Positions 1-6,519 are shown, counted from the stretch's first letter. The stretch is 10,606 nucleotides of DNA from Clostridia bacterium (GCA_017425745.1 JAFOXT010000374.1:1-10606), one strand, 5' to 3'. The notes: generated from the sequence alone by a model not told the origin. Translations and numbers: made by a program.

Positions 1-285
1 GAAGAGCTTATGCTTCTTAAAGAGGCTGAAGAGAGAGAGCTTATCAGATATATTTCAACTCTTGAAGATGTAATTATCGGTGCAGCAAAGAACTATGACC
101 CTGCAAAGGTTACTCATTTCGCTGTTGACCTTGCAACTCACTTCCACAAGTTCTATAACAACTGCAGAGTAAATGTTGAGGACGAAGGTCTCAGACAGGC
201 AAGAGTTACTCTTTGCATCTGTGTAAGAGACACAATGAAGAGTATTCTCAATATGCTTAAGGTTGAAGCACCCGAAAGAATGTAA
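1..285 (+). CDS. argS: Arginyl-tRNA synthetase, C-terminal end (partial)
   Basis: This is the last 94 codons of a reading frame entering from the left edge; the start lies outside the window. Arginyl-tRNA synthetase charges tRNA-Arg with arginine in the cytosol, using ATP. The visible part matches the C-terminal DALR anticodon-binding domain of class I ArgRS. It shows the helix-rich pattern of that domain, including the family stretch VTHFAVDLATHFHKFYN followed by CRV, and the final segment RQARVTLCICVRDTMKSIL, which resembles the usual ending where the enzyme packs on the anticodon loop of tRNA-Arg. The protein ends in APERM, again typical of the family. The class I HIGH and KMSKS motifs would lie upstream and cannot be seen. 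No convincing terminator separates it from the response regulator 79 bases downstream, so read-through is possible. The assignment is based on recognising the family signature. Confidence 0.93.
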   Translation, partial: EELMLLKEAEERELIRYISTLEDVIIGAAKNYDPAKVTHFAVDLATHFHKFYNNCRVNVEDEGLRQARVTLCICVRDTMKSILNMLKVEAPERM

Positions 286-364
286 GCTTAATAAGGTTTA
301 TTTAAGTTTACAGGGGTAAAATAAAACAGAAATCAAAAATACTTTAAATAAAGGAGAATTAACT

Positions 365-1054
365 ATGAGCGCTGAAAAAATCCTCGTTGTCGATGACGAC
401 CTTAACATTTGCGAATTATTAAGACTTTATCTTACAAAAGACGGCTACAATGTAGTTGTTGCAAACGACGGTCAGAGTGCCGTTTCAATGTTCCAGGAAG
501 AAAACCCCAGCCTTGTTCTTCTTGATGTTATGCTTCCCAAGCTTGATGGCTGGCAGGTTTGCAGAGAAATCAGAAAATTCTCAGAAACTCCTATTATTAT
601 GCTTACTGCAAAGGGTGAGGTTTTTGACCGCGTTCTCGGTCTTGAGCTTGGTGCAGACGACTATGTTGTAAAGCCCTTTGACACAAAGGAAATTGTTGCA
701 AGAATCAAGGCAGTTCTCAGAAGAAGTGTTTCTTCAACTGCTGAAGAGATAAAGGAAGTTCACTACGACAAGCTTTCAATTAATCTCACAAACTATGAGC
801 TTAAGGTTGCCGGTGTTCAGATTGACACACCTCCCAAAGAAATGGAGCTTATTTTCCACCTTGCAAAAAATCCCAACAGAGTATTCACAAGAGATCAGCT
901 TCTTGATGAAGTTTGGGGCTACGATTATTACGGCGATTCAAGAACAGTTGACGTTCACGTTAAAAGACTTCGCGAAAAGCTTGAAGGCGCTTCCGATAAA
1001 TGGGAACTCAGAACTGTCTGGGGCGTAGGCTATAAGTTTGAAACCAAGGAATAA
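365..1054 (+). CDS. OmpR/PhoB-family response regulator
   Basis: A two-component DNA-binding response regulator of 229 residues, a normal length. The N-terminal receiver domain (about 4-118) has the acidic pair D10/D11, the phosphoacceptor D54 in LLDVMLP, T81 in IIMLTAK, and K103 in the KPF motif, so phosphorylation chemistry should be intact. A short linker follows. The C-terminal winged-helix domain (about 130-227) has the recognition-helix stretch DSRTVDVHVKRLREKLE and the wing signature RTVWGVGYKFE, which places it in the OmpR/PhoB class that binds tandem DNA half-sites. The start is supported by AAGGAG at 351-356, eight bases before ATG. The cognate kinase follows at 1121, with a terminator-like hairpin between them. 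The target genes are unknown; linkage to htrA suggests envelope stress. It resembles PhoP/WalR/SrrA-type regulators in general, but I cannot assign a specific orthologue. Confidence 0.95.
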   Translation: MSAEKILVVDDDLNICELLRLYLTKDGYNVVVANDGQSAVSMFQEENPSLVLLDVMLPKLDGWQVCREIRKFSETPIIMLTAKGEVFDRVLGLELGADDYVVKPFDTKEIVARIKAVLRRSVSSTAEEIKEVHYDKLSINLTNYELKVAGVQIDTPPKEMELIFHLAKNPNRVFTRDQLLDEVWGYDYYGDSRTVDVHVKRLREKLEGASDKWELRTVWGVGYKFETKE

Positions 1055-1075
1055 GCTTTATTGGAATTGATTTCG

Positions 1076-1106
1076 TGCCCGATAGTTTTATCGGGCATAC
1101 TTTTTT
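1076..1106 (+). terminator. Intrinsic terminator-like hairpin between regulator and kinase
   Basis: A perfect 9-bp inverted repeat, TGCCCGATA (1076-1084) and TATCGGGCA (1089-1097), with a 4-base loop GTTT, is followed after two bases by six Ts (1101-1106). This has the form of a rho-independent terminator. It sits in the 66-base gap between the response regulator and its kinase, and its T tract abuts the kinase ribosome binding site (AAAGGGG, 1108-1114). It probably lowers kinase transcription relative to the regulator, or serves as an mRNA processing or stability element. The structure is seen directly; its effect is inferred. Confidence 0.75.
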
Positions 1107-1120
1107 GAAAGGGGATTCTT

Positions 1121-2578
1121 ATGGCTAAAAAAACACGAAAAAGAAACAGTCTTTTCCGTAAATATTTTATAATCGGCGGAACTATTATAGTTATAGGCTT
1201 TGTTCTTATTGCGCTTACAATTATGGTGTTCGTGGCTAATCAGTGGTGGAACGATAAGGTTGACGAATTGCTGAGAAACTCACGAAATATATCATATATG
1301 TATACTGATAATCTCGGAAAGGGCGGAAAAGTTGATAACGAAGAAATGATAATTACCGCTCTGGGAATGATGTCTGATTCCAGTATCTCCGAATATTTTA
1401 TCGCAGATAAAAACGGTAAGGTGCTTTATTGCGGTGACTGTGAAGACGGCAGACCGGAAAACTGCAATGTTCACAGATCACTTGTTGTAAATAAAAATCA
1501 TATTGAAAGAGCGCTTGACGGCGGTTTTTCAGACTATATGAATGATGAGGATTTCGGTATAGGTAAATTTGTTGTTGCTGTGCCTATTAAAGACGGACAC
1601 AAAACTGTTGCAATTACCTTTGCTGTTGAGGATGCTGTAACGGGGCTTCTGCCTTATGTTGCAAGTATTTCTCAGTATATGGCTTATGCAGTTTGCTTTG
1701 TGCTTTTGTTTATGCTTATTATAATTTACTATCTTACAAGAGGTATTACAAAGCCCCTTGAGGATATGCAGGAGGTAACAAGACATATTGCAAAGGGTGA
1801 ATTTAATTACAGGGCAAGCGAGGATTACAAGCAGAAGGATATCAACGATTTTGCAAAGCAGCTGAATAAAATGGCCTATGAGCTTGCAATTGACGATGAA
1901 TCAAGAAAAAGCTTTGTTGCAAATGTTTCCCACGAGCTTAAAACTCCTATGACAACAATCGGCGGTTTCATTGACGGTATTCTTGACGGCACTATTCCTC
2001 CCGAAGAGGAAAAGAAGTATCTCGGTGTTGTTTCAAACGAGGTTAAGCGACTTGCAAGAATGGTTGTTTCAATGCTCAACCTTTCAAAAATTGAATCGGG
2101 CGAGGTGCCTCTTTCACCCGTTGAGTACGATATCGGCAAGCAGGTTTTTGAAACAATGCTGTCCTTTGAAAAGAAAATTTATGAGAACAACATTGAAATA
2201 AAAGGCTTTGAAGAAATCAATAATGTACTTATAAAAGCTGACAGAGACCTTGTTCAGCAGGTGCTTTATAATCTTCTTGACAATGCGGTAAAATTTACTC
2301 CTGAAAACGGCACTATCCATATTTTTGCAAGTAACGACGGCAAAAAGACTTATGTGAAAATCCGTAATTCAGGCGCAGGTGTAGCTCCCGAGGAAATTTC
2401 AAGAATTTTTGAGCGCTTCTATAAGGTTGATAAATCAAGAAGCTATGACGTCAAGGGTGTAGGTCTCGGACTTTATATTGTAAAAACTATTATCAATATG
2501 CACGACGGTGAAATTTCTGCTTCAAGCAAGCAGGGTGAATATACCGAATTTGCTTTTGAAATACCCTTCGACCAATAA
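1121..2578 (+). CDS. Membrane sensor histidine kinase (HAMP-HisKA-HATPase)
   Basis: A transmembrane two-component sensor kinase of 485 residues, presumed partner of the regulator just upstream. A basic N-terminus (KKTRKRNS) precedes TM1 (about 16-38). An extracytoplasmic sensor domain (about 40-182) follows, then TM2 (about 184-205) and a HAMP linker (about 206-258). The HisKA domain has the phosphoacceptor H271 in VSHELKTP. The HATPase domain has the N box NLLDNAVKF (N384, N388), a G1 box, an F box ERFYKVDKS and the G2 box GVGLGLYIVK. The G1 box reads NSGAG (416-420) rather than the usual DxGxG, so an Asn replaces the adenine-contacting Asp; such variants occur in some active kinases. The sensor domain carries C104, C107, C115 and H118 in a CxxC-x7-CxxH arrangement that could bind metal or respond to redox. 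ATG is preceded by AAAGGGG at 1108-1114. The ligand is unknown. Confidence 0.95.
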   Translation: MAKKTRKRNSLFRKYFIIGGTIIVIGFVLIALTIMVFVANQWWNDKVDELLRNSRNISYMYTDNLGKGGKVDNEEMIITALGMMSDSSISEYFIADKNGKVLYCGDCEDGRPENCNVHRSLVVNKNHIERALDGGFSDYMNDEDFGIGKFVVAVPIKDGHKTVAITFAVEDAVTGLLPYVASISQYMAYAVCFVLLFMLIIIYYLTRGITKPLEDMQEVTRHIAKGEFNYRASEDYKQKDINDFAKQLNKMAYELAIDDESRKSFVANVSHELKTPMTTIGGFIDGILDGTIPPEEEKKYLGVVSNEVKRLARMVVSMLNLSKIESGEVPLSPVEYDIGKQVFETMLSFEKKIYENNIEIKGFEEINNVLIKADRDLVQQVLYNLLDNAVKFTPENGTIHIFASNDGKKTYVKIRNSGAGVAPEEISRIFERFYKVDKSRSYDVKGVGLGLYIVKTIINMHDGEISASSKQGEYTEFAFEIPFDQ

Positions 2579-2666
2579 ATTTTAATTTTTAAACTTATTT
2601 TTAATGAAGCAGATTAATATATAGAAAAGTAAAGCAGAATGTTCTTTCAGAAAGGGGTAAAGTTAA

Positions 2667-4298
2667 ATGAACGACAACAAAGAATTTGATGACGTTTTTT
2701 CAGATAGAACAGCAGAGCCTGAAGCTGAGGCGGAAAAGGTTGAAGAGCCTGAGATTCAGGCAGAAAAGGTTGAAGAACCCCAAAGCGGTTTTTCGTTTCC
2801 GAAGCCTCCCGTACATGATGTGACTTATCATTTTGCGGGCGAGCCTTATAAGGAAGAAAAAGAAACCACACGTTTTTATGAAACGGTTGAGAAAAAGGCA
2901 GAGCCTCCCAAAAGTGAAGTGCCTCCTGCTTTCAATCCCTATGAATCAAAGGTTAACCGTGAGCCTCAGGGACAGAGAGTAAGCAATCCGAATACAGAAC
3001 ACCATGGATATAATAATACTCAGTACACAGCGCCTGTTTACGGTCAGCCTAAGAAAAAAGGCAAGAAAATTGTTGGAATAATTGTTGCTGTGTGTGCAAT
3101 TATTGCGGTGGCTCTTATTGCAGTGGGCTTTATAAACAATAACGGAGATGTTCTTCCCACAACACCGGGAACATCAGCTCCCACACAGAGCCTTCCTGAT
3201 GAAAATATGCCTCAGATTTCAACAACTTCTCCCGGAAGAGTTGAAGAGGTTAATTCGGTTTGGGTAGCTGAAAAGGTAAGACCCAGCGTTGTTGGCGTAA
3301 TTACCTATAAAAACGGTCAGCTTGCAGGCGAGGGCTCAGGCGTTCTCTGGATGGAGGACGGCGAATATACCTATGTAATTACCTGCGCTCATGTAATTGA
3401 CGCAAAGGGTGTAACCTTCGGTGTGCTTACGCTTGACGGAAAGAGCTACGAGGCAACCTTAGTGGGTGCAGACACAAGAACAGACATCGGTGTTGTGAAA
3501 ATCAAGGCTACAGGACTTCCTCTCAGCGAGCTTGGTGATTCAAGCACACTTAAGATAGGCGAACCCGTTTATGCAATCGGCAATCCCGGTGGCTCAGAAT
3601 ACTTCGGTTCACTTACTGACGGCATTGTTTCAGCTATTGACCGTTCAGTAACTGCAACTTACAAAATGACCTGTATTCAGCATAACGCTGCAATCAACCC
3701 CGGTAACTCAGGCGGTGCTCTTGTTAACACTGCAGGACAGATTGTAGGTATCAACTCATCAAAAATTGCAAGCACAGAATACGAGGGTATGGGCTTTGCT
3801 GTTCCCACATCAATTGCAAAGCCGGTTGCAGAAGCTCTTGTTAAGCACGGCTATGTGCCCAACAGACCTAAGCTTGGCATTGAATATGCACCCGTAAGCG
3901 CTTATCAGCTTTACTCAATGGTTGTTTCAATCAAGGGACTTCCTCAGGGCTCACTTGTAATTGCAGGTATTTCAGCTGACAGCTCACTTGGAAATACAGA
4001 CGCTCAGGTAGGCGACCTTATTATTGCAGTAAACGGTAAGGATATGAAAGATTCAAGTGTTCTTCTTGACCTTATTGAAACAGGTGCAGTAGGCGATACA
4101 CTCACACTTACTCTTTGCAGAATTGATAACAGAACCTATAAGACCTCAACCTTTGATATTACAATTACTCTTGTTGAGGACAAAGGAACACAGCAGGAAG
4201 AGGAAACCACAACTCAGAATTATAATAACGGCGGATACTATTACGGCGGAGCAAGTGATTTTGAGGACTTCTTCAATGATTACTTCTTTGGCTGGTAA
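2667..4298 (+). CDS. htrA: Membrane-anchored HtrA/DegP-like serine protease with PDZ domain
   Basis: A 543-residue protease expected to degrade or refold misfolded proteins outside the membrane. About 130 N-terminal residues form an acidic, proline-rich cytoplasmic region with a duplicated motif (EAEKVEEPE / QAEKVEEPQ). A basic patch (KKKGKK) and one membrane segment (about 135-156) follow, giving a type II anchor, then a Ser/Thr/Pro linker (about 160-192). The chymotrypsin-like domain (about 196-392) shows the catalytic triad: H242 in TCAHVID, D273 in RTDIGVVKI and S348 in NPGNSGGA. A PDZ domain (about 400-500) has the family pattern AQVGDLIIAVNGKDM. The tail (about 515-543) is rich in Gly, Tyr, Phe and Asp and ends in FFGW. 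The start is supported by AAAGGGG at 2652-2658. It lies 88 bases after the kinase with no terminator between, so co-transcription is plausible. An envelope-stress role is inferred from family and context. Confidence 0.95.
   Translation: MNDNKEFDDVFSDRTAEPEAEAEKVEEPEIQAEKVEEPQSGFSFPKPPVHDVTYHFAGEPYKEEKETTRFYETVEKKAEPPKSEVPPAFNPYESKVNREPQGQRVSNPNTEHHGYNNTQYTAPVYGQPKKKGKKIVGIIVAVCAIIAVALIAVGFINNNGDVLPTTPGTSAPTQSLPDENMPQISTTSPGRVEEVNSVWVAEKVRPSVVGVITYKNGQLAGEGSGVLWMEDGEYTYVITCAHVIDAKGVTFGVLTLDGKSYEATLVGADTRTDIGVVKIKATGLPLSELGDSSTLKIGEPVYAIGNPGGSEYFGSLTDGIVSAIDRSVTATYKMTCIQHNAAINPGNSGGALVNTAGQIVGINSSKIASTEYEGMGFAVPTSIAKPVAEALVKHGYVPNRPKLGIEYAPVSAYQLYSMVVSIKGLPQGSLVIAGISADSSLGNTDAQVGDLIIAVNGKDMKDSSVLLDLIETGAVGDTLTLTLCRIDNRTYKTSTFDITITLVEDKGTQQEEETTTQNYNNGGYYYGGASDFEDFFNDYFFGW
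2721..2780 (+). repeat. Two tandem copies of a 30-bp in-frame repeat in htrA
   Basis: Bases 2721-2750 and 2751-2780 are adjacent 30-base copies that match at 23 of 30 positions, with the core AAAAGGTTGAAGA identical in both. Each encodes a ten-residue unit ending in EKVEEP. The repeat lies in the cytoplasmic acidic N-terminal region of the HtrA-like protease. It looks like an old in-frame duplication in a disordered segment, and copy number may vary between strains. Confidence 0.8.
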
Positions 4299-4312
4299 AT
4301 AATAAAAGTCAA

Positions 4313-4345
4313 AACTCCTCGGCACAAGACCGAGGAGTTGTTGTT
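4313..4345. terminator. Bidirectional intrinsic terminator between convergent genes
   Basis: A perfect 10-bp inverted repeat, AACTCCTCGG (4313-4322) and CCGAGGAGTT (4330-4339), with a 7-base loop. On the plus strand it is followed by the T-rich stretch TTGTTGTTTTA. On the minus strand the sequence after the stem reads TTTTGACTTTTATT, also T-rich. It lies between the stop of htrA (4298) and the stop of the convergent M14-like gene (4346), so it can end transcription from both sides. Confidence 0.9.
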
Positions 4346-5239
4346 TTACATCAGCGAAAACACAGTGAATGCCTCTTTTACTCTTTCATAAATTTCCTCA
4401 ACGCTGCTGTATGTACTGCTTTCTTTTCCTGCTTTAAGCTCAAAGGCGGGCTTTGAAAATTCACTTGCAAACCAACCCGAAAAGCCGTTGATATCCTTTG
4501 TCTCACAAGCTGAAAGAGGATAGTAACAGCCTCTTGAAATTATGCCTGACATAAGCTCACTTTCAGGAATTTTATTGTTGTCAGGGGCAGAAATCAGCAC
4601 ATTGTCACCGGTGGAGACAGAAAGGCACTGACGGAAAGAGCGTACACGGCAAAGTCTTGTAAGGGCTTTTGTTTCTGCTTCGCTTTCCGGGTAGCTTCCG
4701 CAGTAATCACTTTCACAAGGTGAGCTTATACCGGCTTCAACTGCCTTTTTTTGGTTTTCATTAAAGCAGAACCCAAAATTTTTTCTGATATCAACACCGT
4801 TTGCGTTACTTTTCCAAAGTGAAAAATCTGAACAGCCTGCAGACTGAACAAGCTTTTTTGCGCCCTTCGCACCCTCGGCTTTATAAAGGTTTATTTCCCG
4901 TCCGTCGGGATTCACCGATGGAATTACGGTTATTCCAAGCTGAGAAAGAGCTCTTTTGATGTTTACCGAGCAAAGCTCTGAGCCGTTTTTTATGCTTCGG
5001 CAGATATCCTCAATAAACATATATAAAAGTAAAGAACTTACGCTGTCGCTTCCCTCAAAGCCTCCCACTATAATAACACTGTTGTTGAAGCTGCCGAGAG
5101 AAAAAGAGAAAATTCCTCTGCCGAGAAGAGTTCTTCCTGAAATATCTGCCCTTAAAAAAGGATATTCTTTAATGAGGGCTTCAATTAATTGTTTATTTGT
5201 GTTATAATCAAACATAGTCGGTTTTACAATGCGATTCAT
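4346..5239 (-). CDS. M14 carboxypeptidase-fold protein, predicted catalytically inactive
   Basis: A 297-residue protein with the landmarks of M14 zinc carboxypeptidases but without the active site. Conserved scaffold motifs are PSVNPDGRE (about 108-115), GVDIRKNFGFCF (about 148-159) and GSYPESEAETKAL (about 181-193). At the first zinc motif (normally GGxHGxE) it reads GGFEGSD, so His becomes E62 and Glu becomes D65. At the third ligand (normally HxxG) it reads VSTG, so His becomes V208. At the catalytic Glu (normally ExG) it reads KAG, so K269 stands there. The frame is otherwise intact. No signal peptide is evident, so it is probably cytoplasmic. I chose the ATG at 5239 because AGGTGA sits five bases upstream on the minus strand; an in-frame ATG at 5254 has no such site. 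It is convergent with htrA and divergent from the Nudix gene. The fold call is by motif; the function is unknown, possibly binding a peptide or regulating another protein. Confidence 0.8.
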   Translation of the reverse strand: MNRIVKPTMFDYNTNKQLIEALIKEYPFLRADISGRTLLGRGIFSFSLGSFNNSVIIVGGFEGSDSVSSLLLYMFIEDICRSIKNGSELCSVNIKRALSQLGITVIPSVNPDGREINLYKAEGAKGAKKLVQSAGCSDFSLWKSNANGVDIRKNFGFCFNENQKKAVEAGISSPCESDYCGSYPESEAETKALTRLCRVRSFRQCLSVSTGDNVLISAPDNNKIPESELMSGIISRGCYYPLSACETKDINGFSGWFASEFSKPAFELKAGKESSTYSSVEEIYERVKEAFTVFSLM

Positions 5240-5244
5240 TTTTA

Positions 5245-5250
5245 TCACCT
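5245..5250 (-). promoter_or_regulatory. Ribosome binding site fixing the M14-like start
   Basis: On the minus strand the sequence reads AGGTGA, then TAAAA, then ATG at 5239. The upstream in-frame ATG at 5254 is preceded only by AT-rich sequence without purine-rich complementarity to 16S rRNA, so initiation at 5239 is preferred. Confidence 0.7.
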
Positions 5251-5269
5251 GCATATTAAAATTGTTGGC

Positions 5270-5277
5270 ATTATAAT
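5270..5277. promoter_or_regulatory. Overlapping divergent -10 boxes
   Basis: The octamer ATTATAAT contains TATAAT on the plus strand (5272-5277) and TATAAT on the minus strand (5275 down to 5270). Each points at the gene on its side: the Nudix gene at 5324 and the M14-like gene at 5239. The -35 regions are weak on both sides: TTAATT at 16-bp spacing on the minus strand, and nothing better than three matches on the plus strand. Two consensus -10 boxes in a short divergent gap are suggestive, but the weak -35 elements make this uncertain. Confidence 0.5.
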
Positions 5278-5323
5278 ATATATTCCTTATGAATTAACAG
5301 TATGATGAAAGGCGGAAAATAAT

Positions 5324-5869
5324 ATGGAACTTTTTGAAAAAACTTTAAGCACAAAAGAGATTTTTAAGGGTAAGGTATTTACTGTTCACGTTGATGATAT
5401 TGAGCTTCCCGACGGAAGCAAGTCCTTCAGAGAGGTCGTTGAGCACAGCGGAGGTGTCTGCGTTGCCGCAATTACTGACGAGGATGAAATGTTTTTCGTA
5501 AGACAGTTCCGTTATCCATACGGCAGAGTGCTCCTTGAGCTTCCTGCAGGTAAGCTTGAAAAAGGCGAGGACCCTCTTGAGGCAGGCAAAAGAGAGCTGA
5601 GGGAGGAGTGCGGTGTTACCGCTGAAACAGTTATTCCTATGGGTACGGTTTATCCCACAGTTGCTTATTGCAGTGAAATTATCTATCTCTATGCAGCAAA
5701 GGGACTTACAAAAACAAGTCAGGACCTTGACGAGGGAGAATTCCTCAGCGTTGAAAAAATTAAAATTGCTGATGCGGTTGATATGGTTATGAAGGGTGAA
5801 ATTTCCGATTCAAAAACTGTAGCACTCATACTCAAGGTGAATAAGCTTAAGGAAGAGGGCGTAATCTGA
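5324..5869 (+). CDS. Nudix hydrolase, ADP-ribose pyrophosphatase type
   Basis: A 181-residue Nudix enzyme, the usual size for ADP-ribose/ADP-sugar pyrophosphatases of the NudF group, which hydrolyse ADP-ribose to AMP and ribose 5-phosphate with Mg2+ or Mn2+. The Nudix box is complete at residues 76-98: G76, E82, then REL and EECGV (R90, E91, E94, E95, G97), matching Gx5Ex7REUxEExGU. Upstream, FFVRQFRYPYGRVLLELPAGK is the typical NudF-type lead-in, with LELPAG immediately before the box. The N-terminal half (VHVDDIELPDGS) matches the family's dimerising beta domain. The start at 5324 follows AAAGGCGG at 5308-5315. It overlaps maf by one base (TGATG), so the two are very probably co-translated. 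Substrate specificity is inferred from overall similarity and is not proven by the motif. Confidence 0.92.
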   Translation: MELFEKTLSTKEIFKGKVFTVHVDDIELPDGSKSFREVVEHSGGVCVAAITDEDEMFFVRQFRYPYGRVLLELPAGKLEKGEDPLEAGKRELREECGVTAETVIPMGTVYPTVAYCSEIIYLYAAKGLTKTSQDLDEGEFLSVEKIKIADAVDMVMKGEISDSKTVALILKVNKLKEEGVI

Positions 5870-6447
5870 TGAAGGATTTTATTGTTGCGTCTGCTTCACC
5901 GAGAAGAAGAGAAATTCTTCTAGGCGGTGGCTTTGATTTCAGGGTTATTCCCTCTGACTGCGACGAAAGTATAAGCGAAAATCTATCTCCCGAGGAGACA
6001 GTAAAAGAGCTTTCTGAAAGAAAGGCGCTTTCCGTACTCAGCAAAAACAAGGACAGTGTTGTCCTCGGCTGTGATACTGTTGTAGCCTTAGGTGACGAGA
6101 TTTTAGGCAAGCCTGCCGACAGAGAAGATGCTTTCAGAATGATAAAAAATCTTTCAGGCAAGGTGCACAAAGTCTGCACAGGTGTATGCATTGCCGACAA
6201 AGACAGAAAAGAAAGCTTTGTTACCGTTGCTGAGGTTGAATTTTATGAAATCAGCGACGAAACTGCAAGAAGCTATGCCGAAACCGGCGAGTGTGACGAT
6301 AAAGCAGGAGCATACGGTATTCAGGGGCTTGGCGGTACACTTGTAAAAAGCATAAAGGGCGATTATTACGCAATTGTGGGTCTGCCCTTTGCTGAAACTG
6401 TAAGAGTGCTTTCTTCATTTGGAATAGAAGGTAAAATAAAGTTCTGA
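5869..6447 (+). CDS. maf: Maf-family nucleoside triphosphate pyrophosphatase
   Basis: A 192-residue Maf protein, the normal family length. Maf proteins are cytosolic house-cleaning enzymes that cleave non-canonical or excess nucleoside triphosphates to monophosphate and pyrophosphate; overexpression affects septum formation in Bacillus. Signatures include the N-terminal loop VASASPRRREIL (about 6-17), GCDTVVALGDEILGKP (67-82) with the catalytic Asp D69, the stretch DAFRMIKNLSGKVHKVCTGV (87-106), and AGAYGIQGLGG (146-156). This last pattern is typical of the YhdE-like dTTP/UTP pyrophosphatase subgroup. The ATG shares a base with the Nudix stop (TGATG), and GGAAGAGGG lies upstream inside that gene, so translation is probably coupled. 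A terminator follows directly. Its position just ahead of mreB matches the maf-mre order seen in Bacillus, but without radC between them. Confidence 0.95.
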   Translation: MKDFIVASASPRRREILLGGGFDFRVIPSDCDESISENLSPEETVKELSERKALSVLSKNKDSVVLGCDTVVALGDEILGKPADREDAFRMIKNLSGKVHKVCTGVCIADKDRKESFVTVAEVEFYEISDETARSYAETGECDDKAGAYGIQGLGGTLVKSIKGDYYAIVGLPFAETVRVLSSFGIEGKIKF

Positions 6448-6449
6448 TA

Positions 6450-6486
6450 TTCAGGCGGATACTCTGTTATCCGTCTGAAATTTTTT
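6450..6486 (+). terminator. Intrinsic terminator after maf
   Basis: A 12-bp stem formed by TTCAGGCGGATA (6450-6461) and TATCCGTCTGAA (6468-6479), with one G-U pair and a 6-base loop, is followed by A and six Ts (6481-6486). It starts three bases after the maf stop and ends the Nudix-maf unit, separating it from the mre promoter downstream. Confidence 0.92.
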
Positions 6487-6519
6487 CATCAAAATAATAT
6501 GAATTTTTTCTTATTACTA

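Noticed and set aside
283..310. Inverted repeat TAAGCTTAA / TTAAGTTTA just after argS, as a terminator
   Set aside because: The stem is almost wholly A-T with a G-U pair and has no T run after it, so it would be a very weak terminator.
294..335. Possible promoter for the response regulator (TTTACA at 307-312; TAAAAT at 317-322)
   Set aside because: The two elements do not pair at 16-18 bp spacing, and no matching partner box is found for either.
1292..2320. Minus-strand open frames opposite the kinase gene
   Set aside because: They lie opposite a well-supported kinase, show no recognisable domain, and reflect codon bias on the sense strand.
2607..2638. Direct repeat AAGCAGA (2607-2613 and 2632-2638) upstream of htrA as regulator half-sites
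   Set aside because: The spacing is 25 bp, which does not fit the 10-11 or about 22 bp phasing of OmpR-type sites, and the motif is too short to be significant.
5180..5208. TATAAT at 5203-5208 with TTCAAT at 5180-5185 as a plus-strand promoter for the Nudix gene
   Set aside because: It lies inside the coding region of the minus-strand gene, the -35 has only three matches, and AT-rich sequence makes chance TATAAT likely.
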